The notes under the pieces: model-generated
Told to the model about the DNA's origin: nothing
Databases searched by the model: none
The model's input: only the letters and a program-made list of their open reading frames with translations
Source of the DNA: Chrysopilus asiliformis
Lineage: Eukaryota > Arthropoda > Insecta > Diptera > Rhagionidae
DNA: 64,000 nt
NCBI GenBank assembly: GCA_964034945.1
Contig: OZ035960.1
Coordinates: 67,448,994 to 67,512,993 of the forward strand
Reading direction: 5' to 3'
Shown: piece by piece, positions 44,031-54,069 of the stretch
How positions within the stretch are numbered: position 1 is the first letter of the stretch
Layout of the letters: each line of letters starts with the position of its first letter
Made by a program: the position numbers and the translations under genes

Positions 44031-44412
44031 ATTGGTTATAACGACACCGGATAATATAACGACATATCGACTTTAACGACCCCTTTTTCTACGAAAACAG
44101 AAAAAAATATCGTTTATAACGACCGTAACTTAAGATCTCATAGAAAAAAAATCAAAACCTGGGAGATTAAGTTTTTAACAAATGTTCAAAATTGGCCGCC
44201 GTTTTAGATACCCTAGTTTTTGCCCAATTTGCAGCTAGCGCCACGACTGGTATGGATGGGCAGACTTGTTGCATTTCTAAACGTCATTTGCTTAAGTCAT
44301 TAAATGAAAGTCGGAACTTTTCGGGAATTCCCCTAATCAGTTCTGTCAAAGTTTTGTGCATCTAGGTTGTGTTAATTCAGTTTATTTCGTAGTTTATACT
44401 GTGCATTTCACA

Positions 44413-44550
44413 ATGAATGCTAAAACGCGACAATTTAGTATCGAGGAAAAGATGGCAATTATTTGGCGATTGGAGAAAGGGGAATCAAACAAGGCTTTGG
44501 CTAAGGAATTTTATGTATCTCATTCCACTATTTCAACAATTTTGAAAGAT
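44413..44550 (+). pseudogene. Tigger-type transposase, N-terminal part (CENP-B N domain)
   Basis: The reading MNAKTRQFSIEEKMAIIWRL, then ALAKEFYVSHSTISTILKD, is the psq/CENP-B N-terminal helix-turn-helix found in pogo/Tigger transposases, which binds the element ends. It stops being coding exactly at 44551, where an LTR begins. The next residues (DKVKIEKSF) are found 6.07 kb away, directly after the second LTR. So the LTR element landed inside this gene, after Asp of ILKD. Confidence 0.8.
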
Positions 44551-46221
44551 TGTAATGTCGGACTATCTGGAGTTTCAAAAAAAAAAAAATATTTCGATTA
44601 AAAAATGATTACAAAAGAGAATATTTCGATTAAGAAAATTTTGGATATCCTGGCAATCTAATTTACTTTGATTCCACAGGTAATTATTTTATCAGTTACC
44701 TTTGATTTAATAAAAAAAATGAATGACGAACGGAAAATTCTAGAAAATTTTTTTTCTATAAATAGTAGTCGGGTCTTTGCCCTCGATTATTAAGTATTTG
44801 ATTTTCATCGTATACGGGCTAAAAAAAAAAAAATATTTTCCATATTTTGTGGAAAATTTTCCAAAAATTTAAATTGTTTTTTTTTTGTTCGTGATAATTT
44901 CATAGTTTTTTTTTATACTTAATTGTTTAGTTTTTTTTGTTGTGAAATAAAATAAACGCGAATTAGTTTTTTTTTGTGTGCTGGTAAAGAATAAAAAAAA
45001 CGATAAAAAAAATGAAACGAATTTTGTAAAAGTTCAAAAGAAATTTAAAATTTAAACCAAAAATTTTGTGTATAAAATATAATAAAAACTAATAGTATAA
45101 AAACAAGAATATTGTAAATTATAAAATTAAAAGGACTATAAATAAAGAATCGTGATCTGTGTGATGTGGTAAAAAGAAAAAGAAAAGAAAGATTTTCTTA
45201 TTGAACAACCAAATTTTGCGGAGCCCGATCAGGATCTTTGTAGAGCAGCGGTAGCAGAAAAAAAAAATTGAGCAGCGACAGCAGAAAAAATTGAATAGCG
45301 GCAGCAAGAAAAGTAGAGCAGCGGCAGCAGAAAAATTGGTTAGCAGTAGCAAAAATTGTAGAGCAGCGGCAGCAGTGAGCAGCGGAAGCGGATTTTTTTA
45401 CAATATGGTATCGGGGAATGAAGAAATTTAAAAGAAAAGTCTTCGTATACGCTGGCCAGCTAAGTCTTGAGTTTTTTTTTATATAAATTATTATATAGTC
45501 ATAATTTAGTAGGGATAAATAAGGATTTTCTTTAAGGTTATATTAAATGTTTTTGCTATAAGAAAAAAATAAAATATGTTTCAGTATACGTTGTAAAAAA
45601 AAAAAAAAAATACGTTTCATATTTTTTTTTTGCAACACAAAAAAAAAATGAATTTCAAAATGTTGAACTAATCCTTTAAAACGGAGGTGGGGCTCTGTTT
45701 TCTTGTTCGATGGTGAAGGAAAGAGGCAAAAAAAGATGATGAAGGGAACTAATAAATTGGAAATGTGTTGATTTTTGATTTCTTTTTGGTATTTTTTTTT
45801 TAAAGGGAATTTCTAAGCGAGTGGCGGCTTAGGGATCAAGGCTCGAACCCGGTGTTTGAGGTAATGGGTGGTGAAGTTGAACTCGCGCATAATATCAAAT
45901 TTTTCTTCCAGTTATCAAGTTTTATTTTCTGAAATTTTGATTTTTTTTTTTTAATCTTTTGATTTTTTTTTTATTAACTTTATCCGGACTACCTTGGAGC
46001 GGTGAAGGGCCTAAAAACTCTTCTTCTCAAGCCCTCCAGTCCCATATCGATACCTATAAAATTGTTTTTTTTGTGGATTTTCATGGTAGAAATAGCGACC
46101 CGCCCCAACCGACGAGCTAAGCTGTGCGTTATGCAAGAGGTATCATTTCAGCTATTTCAAAGGCCAGAAAATCGATGGACACCTCACATAGTTAAAGAAA
46201 TTTAATTACTGGTTCATTACA
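44551..46221 (+). mobile_element. 5' LTR (1671 bp)
   Basis: It begins TGTAATGTC and ends GGTTCATTACA, so TG...CA with inverted TGTAATG/CATTACA. It matches the second LTR (48336-50617) apart from poly-A/T length changes, a 28-bp extra piece and the DINE in the latter. It contains AGCAGCGGCAGCAG repeats (45243-45390). The flanks AGAT and GGAT (after 50617) are a 4-bp duplication with one mismatch. Confidence 0.9.
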
Positions 46222-46233
46222 AAAAAAAAAATA

Positions 46234-46251
46234 TGGCGCCCAACGATGGCA
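46234..46251 (+). promoter_or_regulatory. primer-binding site
   Basis: TGGCGCCCAACGATGGC lies 12 bp after the 5' LTR. It is where a tRNA primes minus-strand DNA; TGGCGCCCAAC is the complement of tRNA-Lys-type 3' ends. Confidence 0.7.
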
Positions 46252-47034
46252 AACTTTAATCAATTTTTGAGTTTGTCTTTTCAAGTTTATCGATTTTGTT
46301 TAGAAATCAGTCTGTCCGTTTTCATAGTTTTTTAGTTAGATCAATTTTATTTGTCTTTTTAAGTTGCAGTTTATTTTTGCGTTTTATTGATTATGAAGAA
46401 AAATTTGAGCGAAGATTTTAGTTAATGTGGGATCAAGGAAAAGATGTTTAACAGCAAAATTTGGCTTAGGGCTGATTTGTTCTGTCCTTTTCTGAGTTGT
46501 TACAGAAGCTAGATATTTCGTAAATAGAATAGATTTGTATAACTTGATTGGAAATTACCAAGGATTTTTTTTTGGTCCAGTCAAGCAAGCAGATCGGATA
46601 TATCTTCATTGGATGAATATATGATTCTTTTATAATTTAATAGGGCAGTTGAATCGAATACGGTAAGGAGTTTTCAGGAAATACTAAATGTGTAATTCAG
46701 TCGCACATGTGGTCCGAAAAATGGTTTTGTTTTCGATTCAAATACTCTATTGACGACAAAATTTATATATGATAAGGTCGGAAATCAACACATTTTAATA
46801 GTTTTTTTTAAATTTGGTTCTGAAGAATGCAGTTCTTTCGTCACTGGATAGGAAAATATCCCCACTAAGTTAATTTATGCAAATTGAAAATCAAATATAT
46901 CGACTGTTATTGTGTTTTTTTGAGTGAAATACAGAAGAGCGTCATTCATTAATTTTATTGATGTAAATATAAATTTATCTTATTCACTAATTTTTTTAAT
47001 TGAATATATTATTATTTAATCTCGTTTTGTCATA
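46252..47034 (+). other. untranslated leader of the LTR element
   Basis: No frame of note. It corresponds to the 5' leader before gag. Confidence 0.5.
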
Positions 47035-48073
47035 ATGTTACCTAGAACTCCAGTTTCAATGCATCAAATTTCAAATCAAGAATTTGAACCTAATTCTAGA
47101 GGAAACTGTGAGCGTCAGACCAGAATTAATATGGATAGTCTCGAAGATCCTCTGACAGCTACACCGCCTCGTTTTGTAGATAGTAATAACCCCAATAATT
47201 TATCTCAAGCTGCTGAAAATATGTTAGATTATAATTCTCCCCATGATTACGTAATACGTAGAGCTAGATTAAATTCAGTCACTCCAATACGAGACCCAGA
47301 CATAAATATTGTTAGCGAGAAAGACCAAGTTCGTGTGGTTAAAACCATTACGTAGAGGTACAGCGAAACAAATAATTCCGATGCTAGAAAAAGAAATTTT
47401 CCAAATTTTTGGTGTACCAAATCAGATAGTTTCGGATAATGGATCACAATTTGTCTCTAAGGAATTTGCAAGCTTTTTGGGAAGGTATGGCATTTGTCAC
47501 ATTAAGACCGCTATTTATTCACCTCAGGCTAACGCATCTGAGAGAGTAAACAGGTCAATATTGGCCGCGATTAGGGCATTTTTAAAGGATGACCAAAGAA
47601 AATGGGATTCCAATATTAGCAATATCGCTTGTGCACTTCGTAGTACTATACATCAGTCCATTGGTGTTTCTCCATATTTCGCTGTTTTCGGAAATCATAT
47701 GATAACCCATGGGTCGACATATCCTTTGATTGAAAAACTCGAAAACCTCAATCAAGTGGATATAGTAGTTTTAAACCCATCAGATAAGTTACAGCTGATT
47801 AGAGACAAAATCTCAGCTAAGTTGCAGGAAGCGTATAGGCAAAATAAGTCAACGTATGACCTTAGAGCTAGAGTAATTGTATACCAACCCGGACAAGAAC
47901 TTTTCAGACGCAATTTCATACAAAGTAATGCTGCTTTGAGGTTTAACGCGAAATTAGCAAAAAAATTTATCAAATGTAGAATTCGGAAACGAATAGGGAA
48001 TTCCTTATATGAGGTAGAAGATTTAGCAGGCAAATTTATAGGTAGATATCATGCAAAAGATCTTAGGACATAA
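47035..48073 (+). pseudogene. gag start fused by deletion to Ty3/Gypsy integrase
   Basis: Frame one (47035-47310) starts MLPRTPVSMHQISNQEFEPN, a plausible gag N-terminus. Around 47320 the reading moves one base and becomes integrase: FVWLKPLRRGTAKQIIPMLE, FQIFGVPNQIVSDNGSQFVS (second catalytic Asp), SPQANASERVNRSI (catalytic Glu, 35 residues after the Asp), and a C-terminal region with KCRIRKRIGNSLYEVEDLAG, ending TAA 48073. Protease, reverse transcriptase, RNase H and the first integrase Asp are missing. So the internal region (2.1 kb instead of about 5 kb) is a deletion derivative that needs helper proteins. No envelope-like frame is present. Wording of the integrase points to the Ty3/Gypsy group, perhaps 412/mdg1-like. 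Confidence 0.8.
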
Positions 48074-48335
48074 ATTCTAGACTTAATTATTCACTCAATG
48101 CATAATATATTTTTTTTTCTCTCTTTTACTAATGTTAGTAACTTTAAAAAAAAATCATAATTACTATGGCAGTTATTTAAATCTGGTTAAGTAAAATAAG
48201 TTTAATATTTTATAGTTAATCTTATCTCAGGGTCATGGGTCGAGCCCCACATTGGGCGTTATAATATGTTATGTTATAGTCCTCGTTTTTTTCGCCCCTT
48301 TTAACCAACCAGGGTTGGTCTAAAGTGGTGAATGG
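48074..48335 (+). other. 3' untranslated part of the LTR element
   Basis: AT-rich, ending in AAAGTGGTGAATGG just before the 3' LTR, a weak polypurine tract. Confidence 0.5.
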
Positions 48336-50617
48336 TGTAATGTCGGACTATCTGGAGTTTCAAAAAAAAAAAATATTTCGATTAAAAAATGATTACAAAA
48401 GAGAATATTTCGATTAAGAAAATTTTGGATATCCTGGCAATCTAATTTACTTTGATTCCACAGGTAATTTTTTTATCAGTTACCTTTGATTTAATAAAAA
48501 AAATGAATGACGAACGGAAAATTCTAGAAATTTTTTTTTCTATAAATAGTAGTCGGGTCTTTGCCCTCGATTATTAAGTATTTGATTTTCATCGTATACG
48601 GGCTAAAAAAAAAAAAAATATTTTCCATATTTTGTGGAAAATTTTCCAAAAATTTAAATTGTTTTTTTTTTGTTCGTGATAATTTCATAGTTTTTTTTTA
48701 TACTTAATTGTTTAGTTTTTTTGTTGTGAAATAAAATAAACGCGAATTAGTTTTTTTTGTGTGCTGGTAAAGAATAAAAAAAACGATAAAAAAAAATGAA
48801 ACGAATTTTGTAAAAGTTCAAAAGAAATTTAAAATTTAAACCAAAAATTTTGTGTATAAAATATAATAAAAACTAATAGTATAAAAACAAGAATATTGTA
48901 AATTATAAAATTAAAAGGACTATAAATAAAGAATCGTGATCTGTGTGATGTGGTAAAAAGAAAAAGAAAAGAAAGATTTTCTTATTGAACAACCAAATTT
49001 TGCGGAGCCCGATCAGGATCTTTGTAGAGCAGCGGTAGCAGAAAAAAAAATTGAGCAGCGACAGCAGAAAAAATTGAATAGCGGCAGCAAGAAAAGTAGA
49101 GCAGCGGCAGCAGAAAAATTGGTTAGCAGTAGCAAAAATTGTAGAGCAGCGGCAGCAGTGAGCAGCGGAAGCGGATTTTTTTACAATATGGTATCGGGGA
49201 ATGAAGAAATTTAAAAGAAAAGTCTTCGTATACGCTGGCCAGCTAAGTCTTGAGTTTTTTTTTATATAAATTATTATATAGTCATAATTTAGTAGGGATA
49301 AATAAGGATTTTCTTTAAGGTTATATTAAATGTTTTTGCTATAAGAAAAACATAACAAAAGCTATAATTGCCAATCTGGCAATTATTGAAAACCCGTATG
49401 GTGATATTCGTATCAAAATTCGAACAGTTGTACCAAAATTCCACTTTGAAGTCAAACTTTCCAATAAGATTTTTTAAAATTTATTCCAATCGGATTTTGA
49501 TGTATGGGAGTTTTATGTAGAATCATATCCTAAATAACTTTTGTTCTTAGACTTTTTTGATAAGATACACCGTTTTTGAGATATTCACAAAAACCGTTTT
49601 TGTTCGTATGGGGGGTACCCCCCCTAATGGTCCATTTTTGCCCATTAACGAACTTAGCCTCGCATTTTACGAAAAACGTATCCACGCAAAATTTCAAGTC
49701 TCTAGCTCAATCCGTGCGCCCGCAATCCGCGCCACAGACGGACAGACAGACAGACGGACAGACAGACGGACAGACAGACGGACGGACGGACAGACGGACG
49801 GACATGCTAAATTCAACTTTTTTCATCATTCTAAACACACTGGTGTAATTCATTTTTGTGTGTGATGACGGGATCTTGGCGTTACAAACGGTAAGGCAAA
49901 GTTAATATACCCTTTGGTTTCACCATACGGGTATAAAAATAAAATATGTTTCAGTATACGTTGTAAAAAAAAAAAATAAAAATACGTTTCATATTTTTTT
50001 TTTGCAACACAAAAAAAAATGAATTTCAAAATGTTGAACTAATCCTTTAAAACGGAGGTGGGGCTCTGTTTTCTTGTTCGATGGTGAAGGAAAGAGGCAA
50101 AAAAAGATGATGAAGGGAACTAATAAATTGGAAATGTGTTGATTTTTGATTTCTTTTTGGTATTTTTTTTTTAAAGGGAATTTCTAAGCGAGTGGCGGCT
50201 TAGGGATCAAGGCTCGAACCCGGTGTTTGAGGTAATGGGTGGTGAAGTTGAACTCGCGCATAATATCAAATTTTTCTTCCAGTTATCAAGTTTTATTTTC
50301 TGAAATTTTGTCTGATGGGCAACAGCTCATTATTTTGATTTTTTTTTTTAATCTTTTGATTTTTTTTTATTAACTTTATCCGGACTACCTTGGAGCGGTG
50401 AAGGGCCTAAAAACTCTTCTTCTCAAGCCCTCCAGTCCCATATCGATACCTATAAAATTGTTTTTTTTGTGGATTTTCATGGTAGAAATAGCGACCCGCC
50501 CCAACCGACGAGCTAAGCTGTGCGTTATGCAAGAGGTATCATTTCAGCTATTTCAAAGGCCAGAAAATCGATGGACACCTCACATAGTTAAAGAAATTTA
50601 ATTACTGGTTCATTACA
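48336..50617 (+). mobile_element. 3' LTR with nested DINE
   Basis: The same sequence as the 5' LTR, from TGTAATGTC to TTCATTACA, but carrying DINE copy 10 at 49351-49936 and an extra TCTGATGGGCAACAGCTCAT piece near 50310. Near-identity of the two LTRs means the insertion is young. Confidence 0.9.
49351..49936 (-). mobile_element. DINE-1/mini-me-like element, copy 10, with matching empty site
   Basis: Full length, from CATAACAAAAGC to ATACGGGTATAA. The empty site is in the 5' LTR (GCTATAAGAAAAAAATAAAATATG, near 45555): the element has gone into an A-run with no target duplication beyond what A-run length could hide. That is the behaviour expected of Helentron-like elements (insertion between T and T). 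The GTCY tract is the longest in the window (49740-49800). Confidence 0.9.
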
Positions 50618-50618
50618 G

Positions 50619-51243
50619 GATAAAGTCAAGATTGAAAAAAGTTTTGAGCAATCTACTCTCAAGAAGAAAAAAATTCGAAGTGCCAAACATAAGGATGTTG
50701 AAATTGCATTTCTTGATTGGTTTAAAATGCAAAGAAATGCAAATGTACCAATAAATGGTTCCATTCTGCAAGCTAAAGCAACTGATCTAGCCAACTTGAT
50801 GGGAAAAGAATTCATTTGTACAAAATATGTGGATACAACGCTTCTGGGCTCGGCATGGGGTGGTTATTGCGAAAATCAGCGGGGAAGCAGCAATTGTTTG
50901 GCATAAACTACGCGAAGGATACTCTGATGCAGAAATAGTTGCCGCGCTTAAGGAAAACAACGAGGAAAAAGATGAAGAAGGTAGTAATGGTAAATAATGT
51001 TTTATACATCACAATACATAATTTTAAAATCGGGTTAAAATTTCAGAAACAGGTTGTGTCATACCTTCAGTCAATGAAGCACTTCGGGGTATTAAGACAT
51101 TGAGTTTATTCCTATTATTCAATAACATTTTTGATGAAATTTCAAAAGAAGCTGTGCTAAGAATTGAAAAGAAAATTGAAAAGGAGTTTTTGCACCAAAA
51201 ATCCAAACAAACACAGATTACCCAATATCTGCAGAAAAATTAA
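50619..51243 (+). pseudogene. Tigger-type transposase, CENP-B DNA-binding domain and C-terminus
   Basis: Directly after the 3' LTR the frame reads DKVKIEKSFEQSTLKKKKIR, EIAFLDWFKMQRNANVPING, AKATDLANLMGKEF, then (one base shifted, near 50830) WIQRFWARHGVVIAKISGEA. This is the second CENP-B-type helix-turn-helix ending with the typical GEA. A short charged stretch (ENNEEKDEEGSN) leads to a 57-nt GT-AG intron (50990-51046) and a last exon VIPSVNEALRGIKTL ... KQTQITQYLQKN with TAA at 51243, the standard Tigger C-terminus. The DDE catalytic domain is absent between these, so the element was already non-autonomous. Confidence 0.75.
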
Positions 51244-51339
51244 ATAAATTTAATTTTTTAAATTAAACGAACAACCGGATATAACGACCTGATTTGTTGG
51301 TCCCTTGGAGGTCGTTATAAGCGTATTCCACTGTATATA

Positions 51340-52130
51340 AAAAAAAATAAAACCGACTTTAACCCTCCGTCTACCATTGGGGTTAATTTGACCCCACAGC
51401 GATAAAATTTTTCTCTAATTCTAGCCGTAATAGTTTTTGGACTTTGTAACTTCTTGACATTGTTTCTTTAAAAATTCTTCATTGTATTTTGCTGGAATCT
51501 ATTGACATTATTGAAGTTTTTTCTAAGCGTACTCAGACATTTTCAATAACAACTAAAGGAAAATGGCTTATTACCGATTGGGGTCTAATTGACCCCAACG
51601 GTAGTTCTAGCAGGTTTTTTCCGGTAGACGGAGGGTTAAAAAAACTAAAAAGGAAAAAAAAACACTAAAAAGAAAATAATAATTTAAAACTATGACTAAC
51701 TTTAAAAAAAATTTTAAAAAAAAGCTTTTATTAAAAAAGAATGCACTAAAAAGAAAAAAATAATTTTCTGGATGCTGTGTATCACAAATATAAAAGCTTT
51801 TTAAAAGCGAGATAAATTTTTATTTTATTGTTTTATGCTTTATCTCGCTTTTTAAAAGCTTTTATATTTGTGATACACAGCGTCCAGAAAATTATTTTTT
51901 TCTTTTTAGTGCATTCTTTTTTAATAAAAGCTTTTTTTCAAAATTTTTTTTTTATTTTATTCTTTTTAGTCTTCGAATATATATCCGTACATTTGAGATG
52001 TCCTTACAGGCTTTTTAACTTGAGAATCGTATTCAGCGACCCCAAAAACCCCCAGACAAGTGGAAGTGGGTCAAAATTGGGTTGCAAGATTTGATCTGAC
52101 AGACAAACAGACAAACAGACAGACACGAAG
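51340..52130. mobile_element. foldback, GCACTAAAAAG family, with short minisatellite
   Basis: AATAAAACCGACTTT at the left (split by a TTAA MITE) leads to a hairpin: 51735-51815 pairs with 51838-51920 (GAATGCACTAAAAAGAAAAA ... TAAAAGCGAGATAAA). It is followed by a single minisatellite unit (CAGCGACCCCAAAAACCCCC) and the end block AAGTGGAAGTGGGTCAAAAT with GACAGACAAACAGACAAACA. Confidence 0.8.
51363..51635. mobile_element. TTAA-flanked MITE (piggyBac-like) in the foldback
   Basis: Ends CCCTCCGTCTACC in perfect inverted repeat, flanked by TTAA (51359-51362, 51636-51639). Inside each end is a TTGGGGTYAATTTGACCCCA-type palindrome. 273 bp. Same general design as the MITE at 9157 but different sequence. 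Confidence 0.9.
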
Positions 52131-52144
52131 GCAAGCTAAATTAG

Positions 52145-52335
52145 CCGACGAGCTAAGCTGTGCGTTATGCAAGAGGTATCATTTCAGCTATTTCAAAGGC
52201 CAGAAAATCGATGGACACCTCACATAGTTAAAGAAATTTAATTACTGGTTCATTACAGGATAAAGTCAAGATTGAAAAAAGTTTTGAGCAATCTACTCTC
52301 AAGAAGAAAAAAATTCGAAGTGCCAAACATAAGGA
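52145..52335 (+). repeat. 191-bp moved copy of the LTR/transposase junction
   Basis: It is identical, as far as I can see, to 50505-50695: the last 113 bp of the 3' LTR, the joining GGAT and 78 bp of Tigger transposase. Here it lies between AAGGCAAGCTAAATTAG and CCCACTTCCAAAG, inside the foldback family. So it was copied after the LTR element had inserted. Confidence 0.9.
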
Positions 52336-52784
52336 CCCACTTCCAAAGCTTTTTAAAAGCGAGATAAATTTTTATTTTATTGTTTTATGCTTTATCTCGC
52401 TTTTTAAAAGCTTTTATATTTGTGATACACAGCGTCCAGAAAATTATTTTTTTCTTTTTAGTGCATTCTTTTTTAACACGTTGACGGACAGTTGCGGCTA
52501 TAGCCGTCAAGTTCAAGTTCACTATGTGACATGACGGCAATAGCCGTCCAATACGAAACGGTCGTTTTTAGACACTGCGGCTGTAGCAGCACAAATGTGC
52601 ATTTACCAGCGTACAAGTAGAAGCCTAGTGTCAATTTTCGAATTTCACTTGTTTCTACTGTCGAATTTCACTTGTTCGAATTTCACTTGTTTCTACTGTC
52701 CGTCAACGTGTTAATAAAAGCTTTTTTTCAAAATTTTTTTTTTATTTTATTCTTTTTAGTCTTCGAATATATATCCGTACATTT
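52336..52784. repeat. second, partial copy of the neighbouring foldback
   Basis: From AAGCTTTTTAAAAGCGAGAT it repeats 51800-51985 directly, with a TTAA MITE (52487-52710) inserted. Duplication of the whole neighbourhood is likely. Confidence 0.8.
52487..52710. mobile_element. TTAA-flanked MITE with empty site
   Basis: Ends CACGTTGACGGACAGT in perfect inverted repeat, flanked by TTAA (52483-52486, 52711-52714). The first copy of the foldback has the empty site TTTTTTAATAAAAGC at about 51910. 224 bp. The ends do not start CCC, so this is a different subgroup from the other TTAA MITEs. Confidence 0.9.
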
Positions 52785-53660
52785 GAGATGTCCTTACAGG
52801 CTTTTTAACTTGAGAATCGTATTCAGCGACCCCAAAAACCCCCAGAATAGATTTTTTTCCGGAAAATTTGGAGAAAAGGATAATCACGTTATCCTTACAG
52901 GACTTTCCGTTATCCTTACTGACTTTTTAATGACAGATTCGGATTCAGTCACCCCAAAAACCCCCAGAATAGATTTTTTCCGGAAAATTTGGAGAAAAGG
53001 ATAATCACGTTATCCTTACAGGACCTTCCGTTATCCTTACTGACTTTTTAATGACAGATTCGGATTCAGCAACCCCAAAAACCCCCAGAATAGATTTTTT
53101 CCGGAAAATTTGGAGAAAAGGATAATCACGTTATCCTTACAGGACATTCCGTTATCCTTACAGACTTTTTAATGGCAGATTCGGATTTAGCGACCTCAAA
53201 AACCACCAGAATAGATTTTTTTCCGGAAAATTTGGAGAAAAGGATAATCACGTTATCCTTACAGGACATTCCGTTATCCTTACAGACTTTTTAATGGCAG
53301 ATTCGGATTTAGCGACCTCAAAAACCCCCAGAATAGATTTTTTTCCGGAAAATTTGGAGAAAAGGATAATCACGTTATCCTTACAGGACCTTCCGTTATC
53401 CTTACAGACTTTTTAATGACAGATTCGGATTCTGCGACCCCAAAAACCCCCAGAATAGATTTTTTTCCGGAAAATTTGGAGAAAAGGATAATCACGTTAT
53501 CCTTACAGGACCTTCCGTTATCCTTACTGATTTTTTAATGACAGATTCGGATTCAGCGACCCCAAAAACCCCCAGAATAGATTTTTTTCCGGAAAATTTG
53601 GAGAAAAGGATAATCACGTTATCCTTACAGGACCTTCCGTTATCCTTATAAGGACGAAGT
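52785..53660 (-). repeat. ~120-bp minisatellite, seven units
   Basis: Units with CAGCGACCCCAAAAACCCCC, GGAAAATTTGGAGAAAAGGA, TAATCACGTTATCCTTACAG and GACCTTCCGTTATCCTTAC. They are highly alike, so the array is young. It is the inverse orientation of the arrays at 31.4 and 41.6 kb. Each unit contains the palindrome AAGGATAAT-CACG-TTATCCTT. Confidence 0.9.
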
Positions 53661-53803
53661 AGTGAAAATATTGTATTGTCATCGGACTTATATAAGTGTG
53701 CAAAATTTCAAGTCAATCGGACAAGTGGAAGTGGGTCAAAATTGGGTTGCAAGATTTGATCTGACAGACAAACAGACAGACACGAAGGCAAGCTAAATAA
53801 AAG
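53661..53803 (-). repeat. end block of the minisatellite composite
   Basis: GACGAAGTAGTGAAAATATT to ACACGAAGGCAAGCTAAATA, the same block as 2440-2553 and 52055-52140. Confidence 0.8.
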
Positions 53804-54066
53804 CTTTTAAAAAGATTAAACAACCACAAAAATGTCCTCAAGAGAAAAATAAATAACCTAGACACATCTATACCACAAACAGCCCTTGTAGAACATTGTA
53901 CAAAATTGGGACATGAACCAGATTTTGATAACACAAAAATATTACAAACAGAAAATCATTACAACAAACGTTTAACAATAGAAATGCTACATATTTACAC
54001 TGATGATACATACATACAACATCAAACGTGACACAGACGAAATTGCTGCTGTATATTGTGCCTTAT
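53804..54066 (+). pseudogene. Penelope-like element, GIY-YIG endonuclease C-terminus
   Basis: It reads LLKRLNNHKNVLKRKINNLD, TALVEHCTKLGHEPDFDNTK and YNKRLTIEMLHI. In Penelope-like elements the GIY-YIG nuclease follows the reverse transcriptase and nicks the target; the conserved HxxxxxHxxDFDNxKIL and the Glu of RLxxEMLHI match. After a one-base slip near 54010 it continues YNIKRDTDEIAAVYCALLDN, the expected C-terminal tail. The reverse transcriptase and the GIY part are missing, so it is a small fragment. It joins the LINE below without a gap. Confidence 0.7.
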
Positions 54067-54069
54067 TAG

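Larger units (their letters stand above)
44035..51333 (+). mobile_element. pogo/Tigger-like element split by an LTR retrotransposon
   Basis: The right end, read inwards, is CAGTGGAATACGCTTATAAC with GACCTCC and is followed by TA (51334-51335); TTATAACGAC, TATAACGAC and TTTAACGACC words mark the left end (44035-44085), whose outermost bases are lost. Such ends are diagnostic of pogo/Tigger elements. It sits against the right minisatellite of the palindrome. Confidence 0.75.

Noticed and set aside
45243..45390. AGCAGCGGCAGCAG region as a coding repeat
   Set aside because: The frames are broken by stops and it lies inside the LTR; better read as a simple repeat in the LTR.
46002..46205. 67-codon frame present in both LTRs as a gene
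   Set aside because: It is repeated only because the LTRs are duplicates, and it has no recognisable domain; LTRs are normally non-coding.
49557..49865. Conserved 83-102-codon frames in many DINE copies as a real small protein
   Set aside because: Two different frames are open over the same DNA in several copies and end in D/R/T/Q repeats coded by the GTCY tract. Copies are recent, so shared frames follow from shared DNA. A codon-substitution test would be needed to revive it.
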